64,000 nucleotides of DNA from Candidatus Hodarchaeota archaeon (GCA_016840285.1 JAEOSR010000112.1:1-64000), one strand, 5' to 3'. Positions 8,122-17,450 are shown, numbered from the stretch's first letter. The notes: generated by a model from the sequence alone, not told the origin. Numbers and translations: made by a program.

Positions 8122-9558
8122 CTAATTAATAGAGTTGACTCTATTCTTGATCCCTAATAATCTTAAAATTATTGCATAGAGATCAATACTTCTAAGAATC
8201 TTTTCCTTGATTTCATGATTAATTGCTATTGGTATTCTGAACTGAGACTTAGAAATACCACCATGACCTCCTTGATGTTGGGGCCATTCATAGGAGTGCC
8301 AGAACCTTTTGACTTGGATATAGCTTTCTCGAAGATCATAATTATCCTTGGCTATTAAAACGATGTCACCTGTTCTCTTACTGTCAAAGATTTGAGTAAA
8401 TTGTAATAAGAAATCGGGGTATTCGGTTCCAATATTAAATTTAAAACTTGATTGAAGGTCAAAACATCCTTCGATCCCTATCTTTAAGGGATCATTTCTG
8501 TCAAATTCATATTTAAATTGATTACTACATTTTGTGATTCTACTGCTAGCATCTTCATTAGTTATAATGACAGAATCATCTTCCCCTCTTGTGAGAATAA
8601 GATCTAGCTCTTTTCGTTGAGAGAGTGCTTGTAAAAATTGTGAATATCTAGTACTGTTTTCGATCGTCTCGTGAAAACAGTTTTCTCGCCACGAAGATGA
8701 ATTCTGCTTTAAATAGATGAAGCCTGATTTATTACCCTGCTCTGCTACAAGACATTCAAATTTTCTCTTAAAAGGAAATGGAAAACACTCTGTATTGAAG
8801 AATTTCTGACAGAATCGGTAGAGATTGAAATGGCCTGCATTTTTAGATTGTCCATGATCACTTGAAACTAATAAGAGAGTATCATTTAATCTATTTTGTC
8901 TTTTGAGAATTTGTACTACTTTTCCTACTATTGAATCCAGAAAAATATAAGCTTTGAATGTTTGGGTGGAATTTGGGCTGATATAATGAGAGCATTTATC
9001 TATTATCTGAAAATTCGCGAAGATAAGTCCAAAATCTTTACAGACAACTATTTCAAGCTGTTTAGCTCCATAATTATCAATATAATACCAGTTATTAGTC
9101 ATTTTAGATAAGATTAACTTCTTAAAATTTGTTGTCCTCTTTGCTCCTTTATTTATAGGTGAATTTATTGTAAAGCTTTCAGGGATTAGATCAAATAATG
9201 TTTTTTGGTCTGAACTTAGATGCTCATCAATTATTCCAGGAAAAGATCCCATATATGTTACTCTACCATTTTTGAACGAATTAGGATTGGTTCTGTCAAA
9301 CCATCTCACACCAGGAATATTTCCATGACCAGGAAATGTTCCTGCAAGATATGGTAAATTCGCTGGTCCAGTAGTAGATGGAAAACATGTTATACCCATA
9401 GCATATTTACCTTTAGAAATAATGTATTTTTCTACGTTTGGGAGAAGCCCTTTTTCCAGCAGTTTGGTAAAATGATCATACCGTGCGCCATCCCAATGGA
9501 AAAAAATGCATCTAGAAAACTCCGCTTGTGAAGAACTGGTCAAATCATTGATTCCCAC
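8122..9558 (-). CDS. alkaline-phosphatase-superfamily phosphodiesterase/nucleotide pyrophosphatase-like protein
   Basis: A 478-residue enzyme of the type I phosphodiesterase/AlkP fold. The metal/nucleophile signatures are in order: FFHWDGARYDHF near residue 20 (first metal Asp), FPSTTGPANLPYLAGTFPG (nucleophile Thr), VSSDHGQS (Asp-His pair) and QGGHGG near the C-terminus (metal His). The family cleaves phosphodiester or phosphate-ester bonds of nucleotides, lipids or headgroups; the substrate is unknown. No signal peptide is seen, so it is probably cytoplasmic. It begins at GTG 9558 and follows the unknown gene at 9576 by 17 bases, so the two are probably co-transcribed. Confidence 0.8.
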   Translation of the reverse strand: MGINDLTSSSQAEFSRCIFFHWDGARYDHFTKLLEKGLLPNVEKYIISKGKYAMGITCFPSTTGPANLPYLAGTFPGHGNIPGVRWFDRTNPNSFKNGRVTYMGSFPGIIDEHLSSDQKTLFDLIPESFTINSPINKGAKRTTNFKKLILSKMTNNWYYIDNYGAKQLEIVVCKDFGLIFANFQIIDKCSHYISPNSTQTFKAYIFLDSIVGKVVQILKRQNRLNDTLLLVSSDHGQSKNAGHFNLYRFCQKFFNTECFPFPFKRKFECLVAEQGNKSGFIYLKQNSSSWRENCFHETIENSTRYSQFLQALSQRKELDLILTRGEDDSVIITNEDASSRITKCSNQFKYEFDRNDPLKIGIEGCFDLQSSFKFNIGTEYPDFLLQFTQIFDSKRTGDIVLIAKDNYDLRESYIQVKRFWHSYEWPQHQGGHGGISKSQFRIPIAINHEIKEKILRSIDLYAIILRLLGIKNRVNSIN

Positions 9559-9575
9559 AACTTATTGTAAATCAG

Positions 9576-10376
9576 TTAAACATTCGCTATGTTGGTTTTC
9601 CGGTTCTTGAAACGTTGATATGAGATTAACAGAATCGATAAAGAGCGTAAAATTTTTCTTAATTCTTTTTCAGAATCAAGATTCTTGATAACAAAGTATT
9701 TCACCCCAAATCCATAGTTTCCTCTTGTTACAGGGGTTAGATTCTCAATAAAATTCTTGATAGATGGTTCTAATTCACCTAAGACCAATGATCCAGAAGT
9801 AATATCGTCTTCTAAAACCATTATCACAAAAGGAACGGGGCCTAGCCCATTATAGCTCCATAATTCAGAGACATGTTTATTAATTATTGTTTGAATATCA
9901 TTTATGTCAGTGAACGGAGGAAGAATTATAATTCCTGCATCGGAACCATTAATATCGGATTTTACCACTTCAGAATGTCTGTTAGTTGGAACATTCTTTA
10001 GGGAAAATTCTAATTCCTTACCTGCTACTGTTAAGAGAAGATTTTCATCCCCCATAAATTCAGTGGTACCTATGATTGAGACTTTATGTTGAGTAGTAAT
10101 TTCTTCCGATTCTTGAACTGTGGAAGGAGGAGAAAATGTTGGTTCAGTGGCCGTCTCATCTTTCTTCAGATGTTCCTTATGAGATGCATCAGAAAGAGAG
10201 GTATGTGTTGTAAAACCATTAAGGTCTATACCCAATTTTTCTTCTGCTTCTTCATCTCCCATTCTACCTCCTAGTTGGATTTTGTTTAATGTGTCATAAA
10301 TTGATGAGGTACTTGATGTACTTAATATTTTTTCAATTTTATCTAAATCAATCTTATTTGATGAGTTTTCTGGCAT
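9576..10376 (-). CDS. unknown protein with a possible degenerate G-domain
   Basis: About 266 residues from ATG 10376; an in-frame GTG at 10409 would add 11. The first ~100 residues are low-complexity and polar (Ser, Thr, Glu). The rest reads as an alpha/beta domain: HKVSIIGTTEFMGD where a P-loop strand would be but without GKT, LLLTVAGKELEFSLKNVPT like the beta-2/beta-3 hairpin, DAGIIILPPFTDINDI like the strand after switch II, and VPFVIMVLEDD where NKxD would be. This suggests a GTPase-like fold that no longer binds nucleotide, but the match is weaker than for the protein at 5818. It sits between a duplicated winged-helix regulator and a phosphodiesterase on the same strand. Confidence 0.45.
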   Translation of the reverse strand: MPENSSNKIDLDKIEKILSTSSTSSIYDTLNKIQLGGRMGDEEAEEKLGIDLNGFTTHTSLSDASHKEHLKKDETATEPTFSPPSTVQESEEITTQHKVSIIGTTEFMGDENLLLTVAGKELEFSLKNVPTNRHSEVVKSDINGSDAGIIILPPFTDINDIQTIINKHVSELWSYNGLGPVPFVIMVLEDDITSGSLVLGELEPSIKNFIENLTPVTRGNYGFGVKYFVIKNLDSEKELRKILRSLSILLISYQRFKNRKTNIANV

Positions 10377-10502
10377 AATAATACCCAACAAATGATCACG
10401 AGAGTACACAAATAACTAACAAGCAGATATTGTCCACCAGACACTGAGGAAATCAAATTATAAAAGAGTATACTAAATGAAGAGAATTTAATACAGGGTA
10501 GT

Positions 10503-11627
10503 TTAACTAAGATTCTTCTCAACAAATATCAATAATTCTTTCTGAACGGCTGAGTGCATGGCACTCGAGAATTTAATAAAAATGTTGAAAAAAGTAATGT
10601 TGTGTTGAAAGAACTTGATCAATCGTTCTTTTTCCTGATTATCCGATTCTGATAGTGGGTCTATTTTTTCTAAGTCTGGAAGGAATTTCTTCTGCATCAT
10701 CATCTGAATTTGTGCGTAATAACCCTGTACTCGCTTGAGTTTACCTAATCCATAATCTTCGAAGCTTGTTTTTGATTTGTAATATTTTTTTCGGTCTTGC
10801 GGTTTTTTAATGATATCTAGAATCTTTAAATCAACCATCATGGACAAGGCTCTAGATACATTTGAGCGACTAGACCCTGTTAGTTTTATTAACTTATCTT
10901 GTGTTACAGGATCCTTCTCAAGCATTAAGGCCAGAAAAACAGCTATTAGCTCTTCATTTCCTCCGAGTAATTCCGTACTCAGACTTATCATTCTACTAAT
11001 AAAATCTCGCTTAATTTGTTCAAACGTATCACTAGAGGGAATGGTTCCTCCTTTTGGAAGAAAAATTTGAGTTTTATTAATCAAGGCTGAAAATTGAGGT
11101 TCATAATCAGGATCATTAAACATTTCATCTAAAAATTCATTTGATTTATTCATTATGAGTTCATAATAGGAAATAGCAGCAAATAAGTATATAAAAATCC
11201 GTTTAACATACAAAATTGAAGGGGTTTGAGGGGAAGATGCATCTAAACGATCTAGAAGTTCAGGGAGAAATTCCATACTCATTTTGGAAACGTCTGCTGT
11301 AACAAGAAATGATCTTTTCACATATTCCTCAAATGACGTTGGACAATAATAATATTTCTTCTTATTTCCTGGCTTCCTTGTCTGGATAATAGGAAAATCT
11401 TGGGTTATTACTGTTACTTTTGATAATGCATCCGAGATACTACTTCTACTAAATCCTGTTAGAAATTCAAGATCTTCCTGGGTTAGGTATTTCCCGCCTT
11501 CCACCATTAGTGCGTACAGGATACTCGTAATAATTTCATCATACGCCATTACTTTAAAAATTTGTGTCATGTAGCTAACGTAATCTATTTTAACTTGCAT
11601 TAGGGTTGAATCATCGATGGTAGCCAT
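10503..11627 (-). CDS. transcription regulator with a tandem GbsR/MarR-like winged-helix unit
   Basis: A 374-residue protein made of two copies of the same unit. Copy 1 has LTQEDLEFLTGFSRSSISDA followed by the wing KPGNKKKYYYCPTSFEEY. Copy 2 has VTQDKLIKLTGSSRSNVSRA and the wing KPQDRKKYYKSKTSFEDY. Each is followed by a long helical region, as in GbsR-type regulators that sense a ligand through the helical part. The covalent duplication replaces the usual homodimer. It is divergent from an ABC-2 exporter operon. A strong inverted repeat over that exporter's promoter (11719-11745) is a likely binding site. ATG at 11627. Confidence 0.8.
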   Translation of the reverse strand: MATIDDSTLMQVKIDYVSYMTQIFKVMAYDEIITSILYALMVEGGKYLTQEDLEFLTGFSRSSISDALSKVTVITQDFPIIQTRKPGNKKKYYYCPTSFEEYVKRSFLVTADVSKMSMEFLPELLDRLDASSPQTPSILYVKRIFIYLFAAISYYELIMNKSNEFLDEMFNDPDYEPQFSALINKTQIFLPKGGTIPSSDTFEQIKRDFISRMISLSTELLGGNEELIAVFLALMLEKDPVTQDKLIKLTGSSRSNVSRALSMMVDLKILDIIKKPQDRKKYYKSKTSFEDYGLGKLKRVQGYYAQIQMMMQKKFLPDLEKIDPLSESDNQEKERLIKFFQHNITFFNIFIKFSSAMHSAVQKELLIFVEKNLS

Positions 11628-11718
11628 TCAAAACTCCTGGTTATGATCTTTCATATATTTATTTATCCAGATAGAAGTAAAACCTACTTGTTTATAAACT
11701 TTTTTCATTTTTTTCATT

Positions 11719-11753
11719 TTTTCGAATTTTGCACGCTTTCGAAAACTATAAAA
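11719..11753 (+). promoter_or_regulatory. operator overlapping a TATA promoter of the ABC-2 exporter
   Basis: A perfect 8-bp inverted repeat, TTTTCGAA (11719-11726) and TTCGAAAA (11738-11745) with an 11-base spacer, runs directly into the TATA box TATAAAA at 11747-11753. It covers the BRE position, where archaeal repressors block TFB. Transcription would start near 11775, about 95 bases before the exporter ATPase. The divergent tandem GbsR-like regulator is the natural candidate ligand-responsive repressor; that pairing is inferred. Confidence 0.55.
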
Positions 11754-11869
11754 GGAGGGATATTTCAGCAATCAAACGGATTAAACAAACAATTGCGTGA
11801 TATTCACAAATATGAAAAACAAAGCAAATACCTTAAAGTTATACGAAACGTAAAATGGAGTAACTAAAA

Positions 11870-12799
11870 TTGAGTACTGAAGCAATCCTTCAAGTTTCCA
11901 ACTTGACCAAAGTTTATGGTCGAGAATTTAATCTTGGAGGTAAAAAAGTTGGGCAACGAGTTATCGGAGCCCAAAATGTTAGTTTTAATGTTAAAAAAGG
12001 AGAAATCTTTGGCTTCTTAGGTCCTAATGGAGCAGGTAAAACCACGACAATGAGGGCAATCCTAGATTATTTGAAGATTCAAACTGGTGATGTCACCATA
12101 TTTGGACTTGACCACCATCAAAATCGTCTTGAAATACGAAAAAGAATTGGATACGTCCCTGGTGATATGGCGTTATTTGAAAACTTTACTGGTGAAGAAC
12201 TCCTACATTATTTCAGCAAGTTTAGACCTATCAATGATGAATTCCTGACAGAACTTCGACAGAATTTTAGAGTCAAGCTCAAGAAGAAAATTAAATCTCT
12301 TTCTACGGGTAATCGCCAACAAGCTGGTCTTATTGCGGCATTGGCTGCAAAACCTGACTTTCTGATCTTAGATGAACCCACAAGCGGATTAGATCCGTTG
12401 ATGACCGCAAATTTCCATAAAATTTTAAGAAAACTTAGAGATGAAGGGTACACAATCTTTTTAAGCTCTCATGACTTAGCTGAAGTGCAGGCCGTTTGTG
12501 ACAGAGTCGGGATCATCAAAGAAGGGAAAATAATTTTAGTAGAGGCTGTTGAAGACCTTAAAGCCAAATTTATGCAAAAAGTGACTGTGAAATTCAATGG
12601 TACATCGGTTCCAGAGGAAAGCGACATCAAACAATTAAGTACTGTTATATCTATTGAACGAATGAAAAAAGACACCTTTATCCTCAAGATCAAAGAAGAT
12701 GTGAATGAATTGTTGAGATGGCTCTCAAAATATGATATTAAACGTTTTACATGTGAGGATGCAACTCTTGAAGAAATCTTCCTCCAATTTTACGAGTAG
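11870..12799 (+). CDS. ABC-2 type exporter ATP-binding protein
   Basis: A 309-residue ATPase. Walker A GPNGAGKT is at residues 51-58, the signature is LSTGNRQQAGL (LSTGN instead of LSGGQ), Walker B FLILDEPTSGLDP and the switch His in SSHDLAEVQ. A C-terminal extension of about 80 residues is typical of DrrA/CcmA-like drug or antibiotic exporters. Translation starts at TTG 11870; GGAG at 11857-11860 provides the ribosome site. The permease follows after about 11 bases, making a two-gene transporter operon. It probably exports a lipophilic compound; the substrate is unknown. Confidence 0.92.
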   Translation: MSTEAILQVSNLTKVYGREFNLGGKKVGQRVIGAQNVSFNVKKGEIFGFLGPNGAGKTTTMRAILDYLKIQTGDVTIFGLDHHQNRLEIRKRIGYVPGDMALFENFTGEELLHYFSKFRPINDEFLTELRQNFRVKLKKKIKSLSTGNRQQAGLIAALAAKPDFLILDEPTSGLDPLMTANFHKILRKLRDEGYTIFLSSHDLAEVQAVCDRVGIIKEGKIILVEAVEDLKAKFMQKVTVKFNGTSVPEESDIKQLSTVISIERMKKDTFILKIKEDVNELLRWLSKYDIKRFTCEDATLEEIFLQFYE

Positions 12800-12810
12800 G
12801 TGATGTGATA

Positions 12811-13668
12811 ATGGTACATGTTTATTTAAAGAATTTACGGAAATCTTGGTTGACTGGTGTCGTGCCTCCTTTATTTGTTATCGGGTTTGTCGCGACTATT
12901 AGTATTGGTTTCCCATCATTACGAGACACAATCCTCGATAGATTATCTCAGATGAGTAATCCGATTTATCAGGCAATTCTCGGTGATTTGGGGCTTGAAG
13001 CTCTTGGATTGACCTGGCAAGGCGCCCTATTCATGTATGCTGGAGGAACTATGAACATTATTCTCCTCTTTGTAGCTCTCTTTATTCCTGCTCGATTACT
13101 ATCTACCGAGATTGATAAAAACACATTGGATGTTATGTTGAGTTATCCAATCCCACGATGGCGCTATTTATTGGAAAAATTTAGTGTCTATCTTACGTAT
13201 GGCCTCCTCTTTCCAATTTCCATTGTTGGTATTCTAATCGGATCAACTGCAGTTATGAATACGGTTTATGCAGACGGTTATGAGTTTAATAGTGTTGTAT
13301 ATTATTATGAAATTGATTCCAATCTTGTCCTCAATTACGCCTTGGGCCTCTTCTTGTTAATCTTTGCCTTGGGTGCTTTATCACTGCTTTGTGCCTCCGT
13401 ATTTTTGGAATCTAATAAGTCATTATCTGCTGCTGGTGCATTAATTATGGGCCAATATTTCTTAGAAAGCTTAGGTGGGTTGCTAATTGGATTGTCAGAA
13501 GGATTAACTGACATTCAAGCTTTTTCTCTTTTCCATTACTTTAAAATTGGTGATATTTTGGAAACTGGAATGCTTCCCCTCTTTGACGTTGTCGTTGTCG
13601 CTGGAGTCGGTATTCTAGCACTTTTTAGTGCCCTCCTCATTTTCCATAAGCGGGAATTTGCGATATAG
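12811..13668 (+). CDS. ABC-2 type exporter permease
   Basis: About 285 residues with six hydrophobic helices: about residues 15-35, 80-105, 130-155, 180-205, 215-240 and 255-280. This is the fold of ABC-2 permeases. AGGTGAT (12798-12804) is well placed for the ATG at 12811; an in-frame GTG at 12805 is the alternative. It forms a transporter with the ATPase just upstream. The C-terminus ends in a short basic cytoplasmic tail (HKREFAI). Confidence 0.88.
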   Translation: MVHVYLKNLRKSWLTGVVPPLFVIGFVATISIGFPSLRDTILDRLSQMSNPIYQAILGDLGLEALGLTWQGALFMYAGGTMNIILLFVALFIPARLLSTEIDKNTLDVMLSYPIPRWRYLLEKFSVYLTYGLLFPISIVGILIGSTAVMNTVYADGYEFNSVVYYYEIDSNLVLNYALGLFLLIFALGALSLLCASVFLESNKSLSAAGALIMGQYFLESLGGLLIGLSEGLTDIQAFSLFHYFKIGDILETGMLPLFDVVVVAGVGILALFSALLIFHKREFAI

Positions 13669-13695
13669 GTCTTCTATACCGTAAATTCTTCTCTA

Positions 13696-13703
13696 TTTTT
13701 TTT
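13696..13703 (+). terminator. oligo-T terminator after the ABC-2 operon
   Basis: A run of eight T begins 28 bases after the permease stop on the plus strand. Archaeal RNA polymerase stops at such U-rich tracts, and no hairpin precedes it. Confidence 0.4.
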
Positions 13704-13852
13704 GGATTGTATAATCCTTAGTTTTTATTGGGATTTAACCTGTTATGGGTGGACGACGATCAATTTCAATAAAAAAAAGATAACTCTAAAATTATGGATT
13801 TATGCCTTTTTTCCAGTTGATCATCTGTGTTTTTTATCAAAAAAAGGAAGAG

Positions 13853-13860
13853 AAAAAAAA
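13853..13860 (-). terminator. oligo-T terminator after the FG-GAP surface protein
   Basis: Eight A on the plus strand (T8 on the coding strand) lie about 10 bases past the stop of the convergent surface-protein gene. A further A8 at 13771-13778 could serve as a backup. Confidence 0.4.
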
Positions 13861-13870
13861 GTTTCGTCAA

Positions 13871-16105
13871 TTAATCTTTAAGTTTGTTTTTTCGATAGAA
13901 CACTGTTCCAATGATAAGTAAGACGAGTTCAAGTCCAGTTAGATTAATTGGTGCACTTATAGAGATTTGACCTGCTTCACTCGACTCTGAACTGATTTTC
14001 TCTTCTGATGTTTCCTCTGGCTCTACAGAGGTTGAGGTCTGTTCGGTAGATGATTCTGGAATTCTTGGAATATAGATTGAATAGTAATTTCCTTCGTTGT
14101 CATTAATGGCTTCATTATCGGATCCGTCATTAGCTTTGATATAATATCTTATTTCCGTATCTTCGCTAAAGGATCCAATGTTTACATGATGCGTTGTTCC
14201 TCCATGAACAGCCATAGACATTGATGTCCATCCTTCATCTGAATTAACTTGAAAATATAATTCAGCAGTGGTAATAGCACTAGCATCCTCAATATCAGCA
14301 TAAACACTAATACTATCTCCTACAATGGGATCAGACGGAGAATGGTAGACATTTGTTATTGTTGGACTAATTGTATCAACAATTTCAAATGAATAATCAG
14401 AACCACTGTTGTCATCTATTGCCACATTTTGATCAGGTGTATTATCAATAGCAGAAATAGAGTATCTAATTACTTGCCCAAATATAAAAGATCCTATTTC
14501 TACTTGGTATATATCACCATATTTCCATTGTAGAGGTACATCAATTACAGCTCCACTATCAATATTATAATGTAGGGTAGCAGAGAAGATTCCTGAAAGA
14601 TCTGTAATATTTGCACTTATTGTGATATTTTCTCCCGGATTGGGATTAACAGGAGATGATTCCACATTTGAAATAATAGGAGGCTCTGGAGAAACCACTG
14701 TTATAAAAACAGAATGATTGGCTTTATTAAGGTCAGTGTCGTTTACAATCAGTGTTAAATTAAACGTACCTATAGTATCCGTTCTTGAAAATAGATTGTA
14801 TTTTATTAATTTACCTGAAAAGCAACCAACGGGTCCAATGAATTTGGTACCTTCCCAATAAAGAGAATAGGTCAAACTTTGACGATCTATTGGCGTCCAA
14901 GATACATTATAATTAATATTCGAATTCTGTTCAATTGTAATAGAGGAAGATGAGACATTGATCAATGCTGGGGGAAGTGAAATATCATCTCGGTAGACAA
15001 GTTCTGTGGTGACAACCTCTTGTATAGAATCATCATTAAAATCATATAACCGGTAGAAAACGTTACAATTCAAATAATAATCCTTAGCAATAACAGTCCC
15101 ATTTGATGCAAGGTCAACTACGATAAATTGTCCGCCATTACCTTCAATCAATACTTCTGGTAATCCATCACCATCTATATCTCCAGCATGAGTATCAAAA
15201 TGACCTAAAGGACTATAGGTAATGTTATATAAGTCAAGTCCAACCCCGTTCCATTCAAATAGCGTGATTGGATGATTTGGGGCACCTACGTTTGCTAATC
15301 CACCAATGATTTCCAAATCCTGATCATTATCAATATCTACAACTGAAAAGGCCGAGTAATCCTTATTGGAATATGGACGTTGATACTCTTCTTCATAAGA
15401 GCCCTCATTATATCCATACACATGTAAAACAGGGGTACATGAAGTGATGATTTCATCTTCACCGTCCTTATCAATATCACCTATACCAACTTCAAACCAA
15501 GCTCCTCCAGCAAGGACTACATCTTGTTGGAAATTGGTAAAACCAGAATTCCACGAATAGATGTAGGTGGACGTACGTGTGTTTGAGATTAATTCAGGGT
15601 TTCCATCTCTATCAATATCGCAAACTTGAGGAGCCCCATCAAAATTAATTAAGTTTCCTTCAGTTTCCCACTTCCTAGAATATCCAATACCATTCCATCC
15701 AATAAATGCTCCATTTCCTTGAAGATTCCCAAGAATTTCTGGAAGACCATCTTCATCAAAATCATAAACTAAGAAAGGTTCAAAAGTATCAGAAGACCCA
15801 GGAGAAAGAAAAAGTTCAGCTTCTAATATATAATTTGAACCTGAAGGTGAAAGGATTCTTATTGTTCCATCATCATAATTTCCAAGGATTATCCTTGGTA
15901 CCTCATCAGGATGACACTTCCCGACAGCAACACTTCTGGTAGACGAAAAGCTCGTTATTGAATATAATTCAACAAAATTATGACTGATATTCGCATTATC
16001 TGTTGATTGAGCCGCCACTGGGTAGACGAGTTCTTGAGTAGATGATGCAAGAGCTAGAAACACAATAAATCCTAAAACTATATAGAAAGTTTTCTTATTC
16101 CACAA
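13871..16105 (-). CDS. FG-GAP/VCBS-repeat surface protein with Ig-like domains and C-terminal anchor
   Basis: A 744-residue secreted, membrane-tethered protein. A signal peptide (about residues 5-34) is followed by FG-GAP-type repeats with calcium-binding loops, visible as DIDRDGNPE, DIDKDGEDE, DIDNDQDLE and DIDGDGLPE, which form a beta-propeller over about residues 40-370. Two or three beta-sandwich units follow (about 385-690), with related starts such as PPIISNVESSP and PTITNVYHSP. A Ser/Thr/Glu stalk leads to a final hydrophobic helix and the RKNKLKD tail. It is probably an adhesin or cell-surface structural protein. The promoter side faces an alpha/beta hydrolase gene across a 190-base AT-rich gap. 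Confidence 0.88.
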   Translation of the reverse strand: MWNKKTFYIVLGFIVFLALASSTQELVYPVAAQSTDNANISHNFVELYSITSFSSTRSVAVGKCHPDEVPRIILGNYDDGTIRILSPSGSNYILEAELFLSPGSSDTFEPFLVYDFDEDGLPEILGNLQGNGAFIGWNGIGYSRKWETEGNLINFDGAPQVCDIDRDGNPELISNTRTSTYIYSWNSGFTNFQQDVVLAGGAWFEVGIGDIDKDGEDEIITSCTPVLHVYGYNEGSYEEEYQRPYSNKDYSAFSVVDIDNDQDLEIIGGLANVGAPNHPITLFEWNGVGLDLYNITYSPLGHFDTHAGDIDGDGLPEVLIEGNGGQFIVVDLASNGTVIAKDYYLNCNVFYRLYDFNDDSIQEVVTTELVYRDDISLPPALINVSSSSITIEQNSNINYNVSWTPIDRQSLTYSLYWEGTKFIGPVGCFSGKLIKYNLFSRTDTIGTFNLTLIVNDTDLNKANHSVFITVVSPEPPIISNVESSPVNPNPGENITISANITDLSGIFSATLHYNIDSGAVIDVPLQWKYGDIYQVEIGSFIFGQVIRYSISAIDNTPDQNVAIDDNSGSDYSFEIVDTISPTITNVYHSPSDPIVGDSISVYADIEDASAITTAELYFQVNSDEGWTSMSMAVHGGTTHHVNIGSFSEDTEIRYYIKANDGSDNEAINDNEGNYYSIYIPRIPESSTEQTSTSVEPEETSEEKISSESSEAGQISISAPINLTGLELVLLIIGTVFYRKNKLKD

Positions 16106-16295
16106 TTTTTACACCAAATAATTCTGTTTTTCAAAATGGATTGTTAAAATCTGTGATAGGTGTGATCAAACCAAATTCAATAATTCTTGTTAGTTTATTG
16201 ATTCCTACTTATATAATTAACTAAATATCGCAATGAAAGGAGAATACCACTATCCTCTGAATTGTAATTATAAATGAAAAGTTATCCCCCTTTTT

Positions 16296-17120
16296 TTAAC
16301 TAATATTGCTTTTCTTGAGAAATTCAGTAATTTTATGGTTGAATTCTTCAGGATTTTCCATATTTGACGTATGTCCCGCATTATGTATTATGTCTACATC
16401 GCAACTGGGAATTAAGCTTTGTATCTTCTCAGCATGTTTGAAAAGGCTTTTGGCCTCATGTTCCCCATTTACTACAAGAGTTGGAACTTTAATTAAAGAT
16501 AATTCTTGCAGTTTAAAATCATATAACGAGCTAAAAATTTTCAGATATTCCTTTTTATCTAGTTTCAGCATCTCGTTTTTCTCATACTCTATTATTTCTT
16601 TGTTACCAAGCCATTCTTTACTCCTTGTGAATTTTCCCAACCAAAATGAGAATCTTATAAATCTATGAACACCTATCATCCGTAAAGAGAGTAACATCAA
16701 CCATTTTGGGCCCACAAGATAACGCATTATATAATCCCAGCGTGTGAGCGTAATCGTTGCTGCTGTGTCTGCTAAAATCAATGCAGATAATCTTTCTGGA
16801 TACTTAGTAGCGAAAACTTGAGCGATCATACCACCCAGACTTATTCCACAAATAATAGGTCTATCGATCTTCAAAGCATCTAAAATCTTTATCAAATCAT
16901 CCGCATAAAGGTCCACTGAGTATTTTTTTTGAACCGAGGGCCCAGTTTTTCCATGACCCCTGATATCATAGACTACAGTTTGAAATTTATCTGCAAAATA
17001 ATTGACTTGTTCTTCCCACATTGTTGAACTAACAAAAGCACCTTGAATGAAAATGAATGGGGTTCCTTCTCCATTAATTTCATAATAAGTATTGATATCT
17101 TCTATTTCTAAATATGACAC
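16296..17120 (-). CDS. alpha/beta-fold hydrolase
   Basis: A 274-residue alpha/beta hydrolase. The nucleophile elbow GISLGGMIAQ is near residue 95, an oxyanion segment FIQGAFVSSTMW near residue 28, an acid region VNGEHEAKS near 220, and the catalytic His in HNAGHTSNMENP near 248. The acid position reads GEHE rather than the usual GxxD, so the triad acid may be Glu. The substrate is unknown; esterase, lipase or ester-bond cleavage in small metabolites is typical. It is the last gene of a four-gene minus-strand operon with ICMT-like, DUF169 and acyl-CoA-binding genes, which hints at lipid or acyl chemistry. Confidence 0.85.
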   Translation of the reverse strand: MSYLEIEDINTYYEINGEGTPFIFIQGAFVSSTMWEEQVNYFADKFQTVVYDIRGHGKTGPSVQKKYSVDLYADDLIKILDALKIDRPIICGISLGGMIAQVFATKYPERLSALILADTAATITLTRWDYIMRYLVGPKWLMLLSLRMIGVHRFIRFSFWLGKFTRSKEWLGNKEIIEYEKNEMLKLDKKEYLKIFSSLYDFKLQELSLIKVPTLVVNGEHEAKSLFKHAEKIQSLIPSCDVDIIHNAGHTSNMENPEEFNHKITEFLKKSNIS

Positions 17121-17152
17121 ACATAAACCTCACTTCAGTATCCCTCGAATGG

Positions 17153-17428
17153 TTAAGGGCTTTCAAGTTTTTGAATTAGTTCAATATATACTTTCATTGC
17201 ATCCTCTTGTGACATACCCTTTCTTGAGGCCCATGCGTCATATTTGTATCGGGCTTTGACTTTAACACGTCCAGGTCTCTTCCCTGTCACATCTCCAATG
17301 AGAGCTTGTTTATAGAGCCCATATATTTCGAGTAATACTTCAGGTGGCTGATTTGGTAGATTGCTTACTCGTTTTACTGCTTTCTCAAATTTTGTTTTAA
17401 TATTGGGGTCTTCAGGCATGGTTCTCAA
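17153..17428 (-). CDS. acyl-CoA-binding protein (ACBP family)
   Basis: A 91-residue four-helix protein covering the whole ACBP domain. Family hallmarks are seen in order: FEKAVKRVSNLPNQPP, LLEIYGLYKQALIGDV (the YxLYKQA signature), RPGRVKVKARYKYDAW (matching the K(A)KWDAW segment) and KGMSQEDAMKVYIELIQKL. The Tyr and Lys that hold the CoA headgroup are present. The protein buffers and carries long-chain acyl-CoA in the cytosol. ACBP is near universal in eukaryotes and scattered in prokaryotes. It sits in an operon with a DUF169 protein (22 bases upstream) and an alpha/beta hydrolase (32 bases downstream). ATG at 17428; Met4 is an alternative. Confidence 0.93.
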   Translation of the reverse strand: MRTMPEDPNIKTKFEKAVKRVSNLPNQPPEVLLEIYGLYKQALIGDVTGKRPGRVKVKARYKYDAWASRKGMSQEDAMKVYIELIQKLESP

Positions 17429-17450
17429 CTTCCTTCAACGAAAAATTAAA

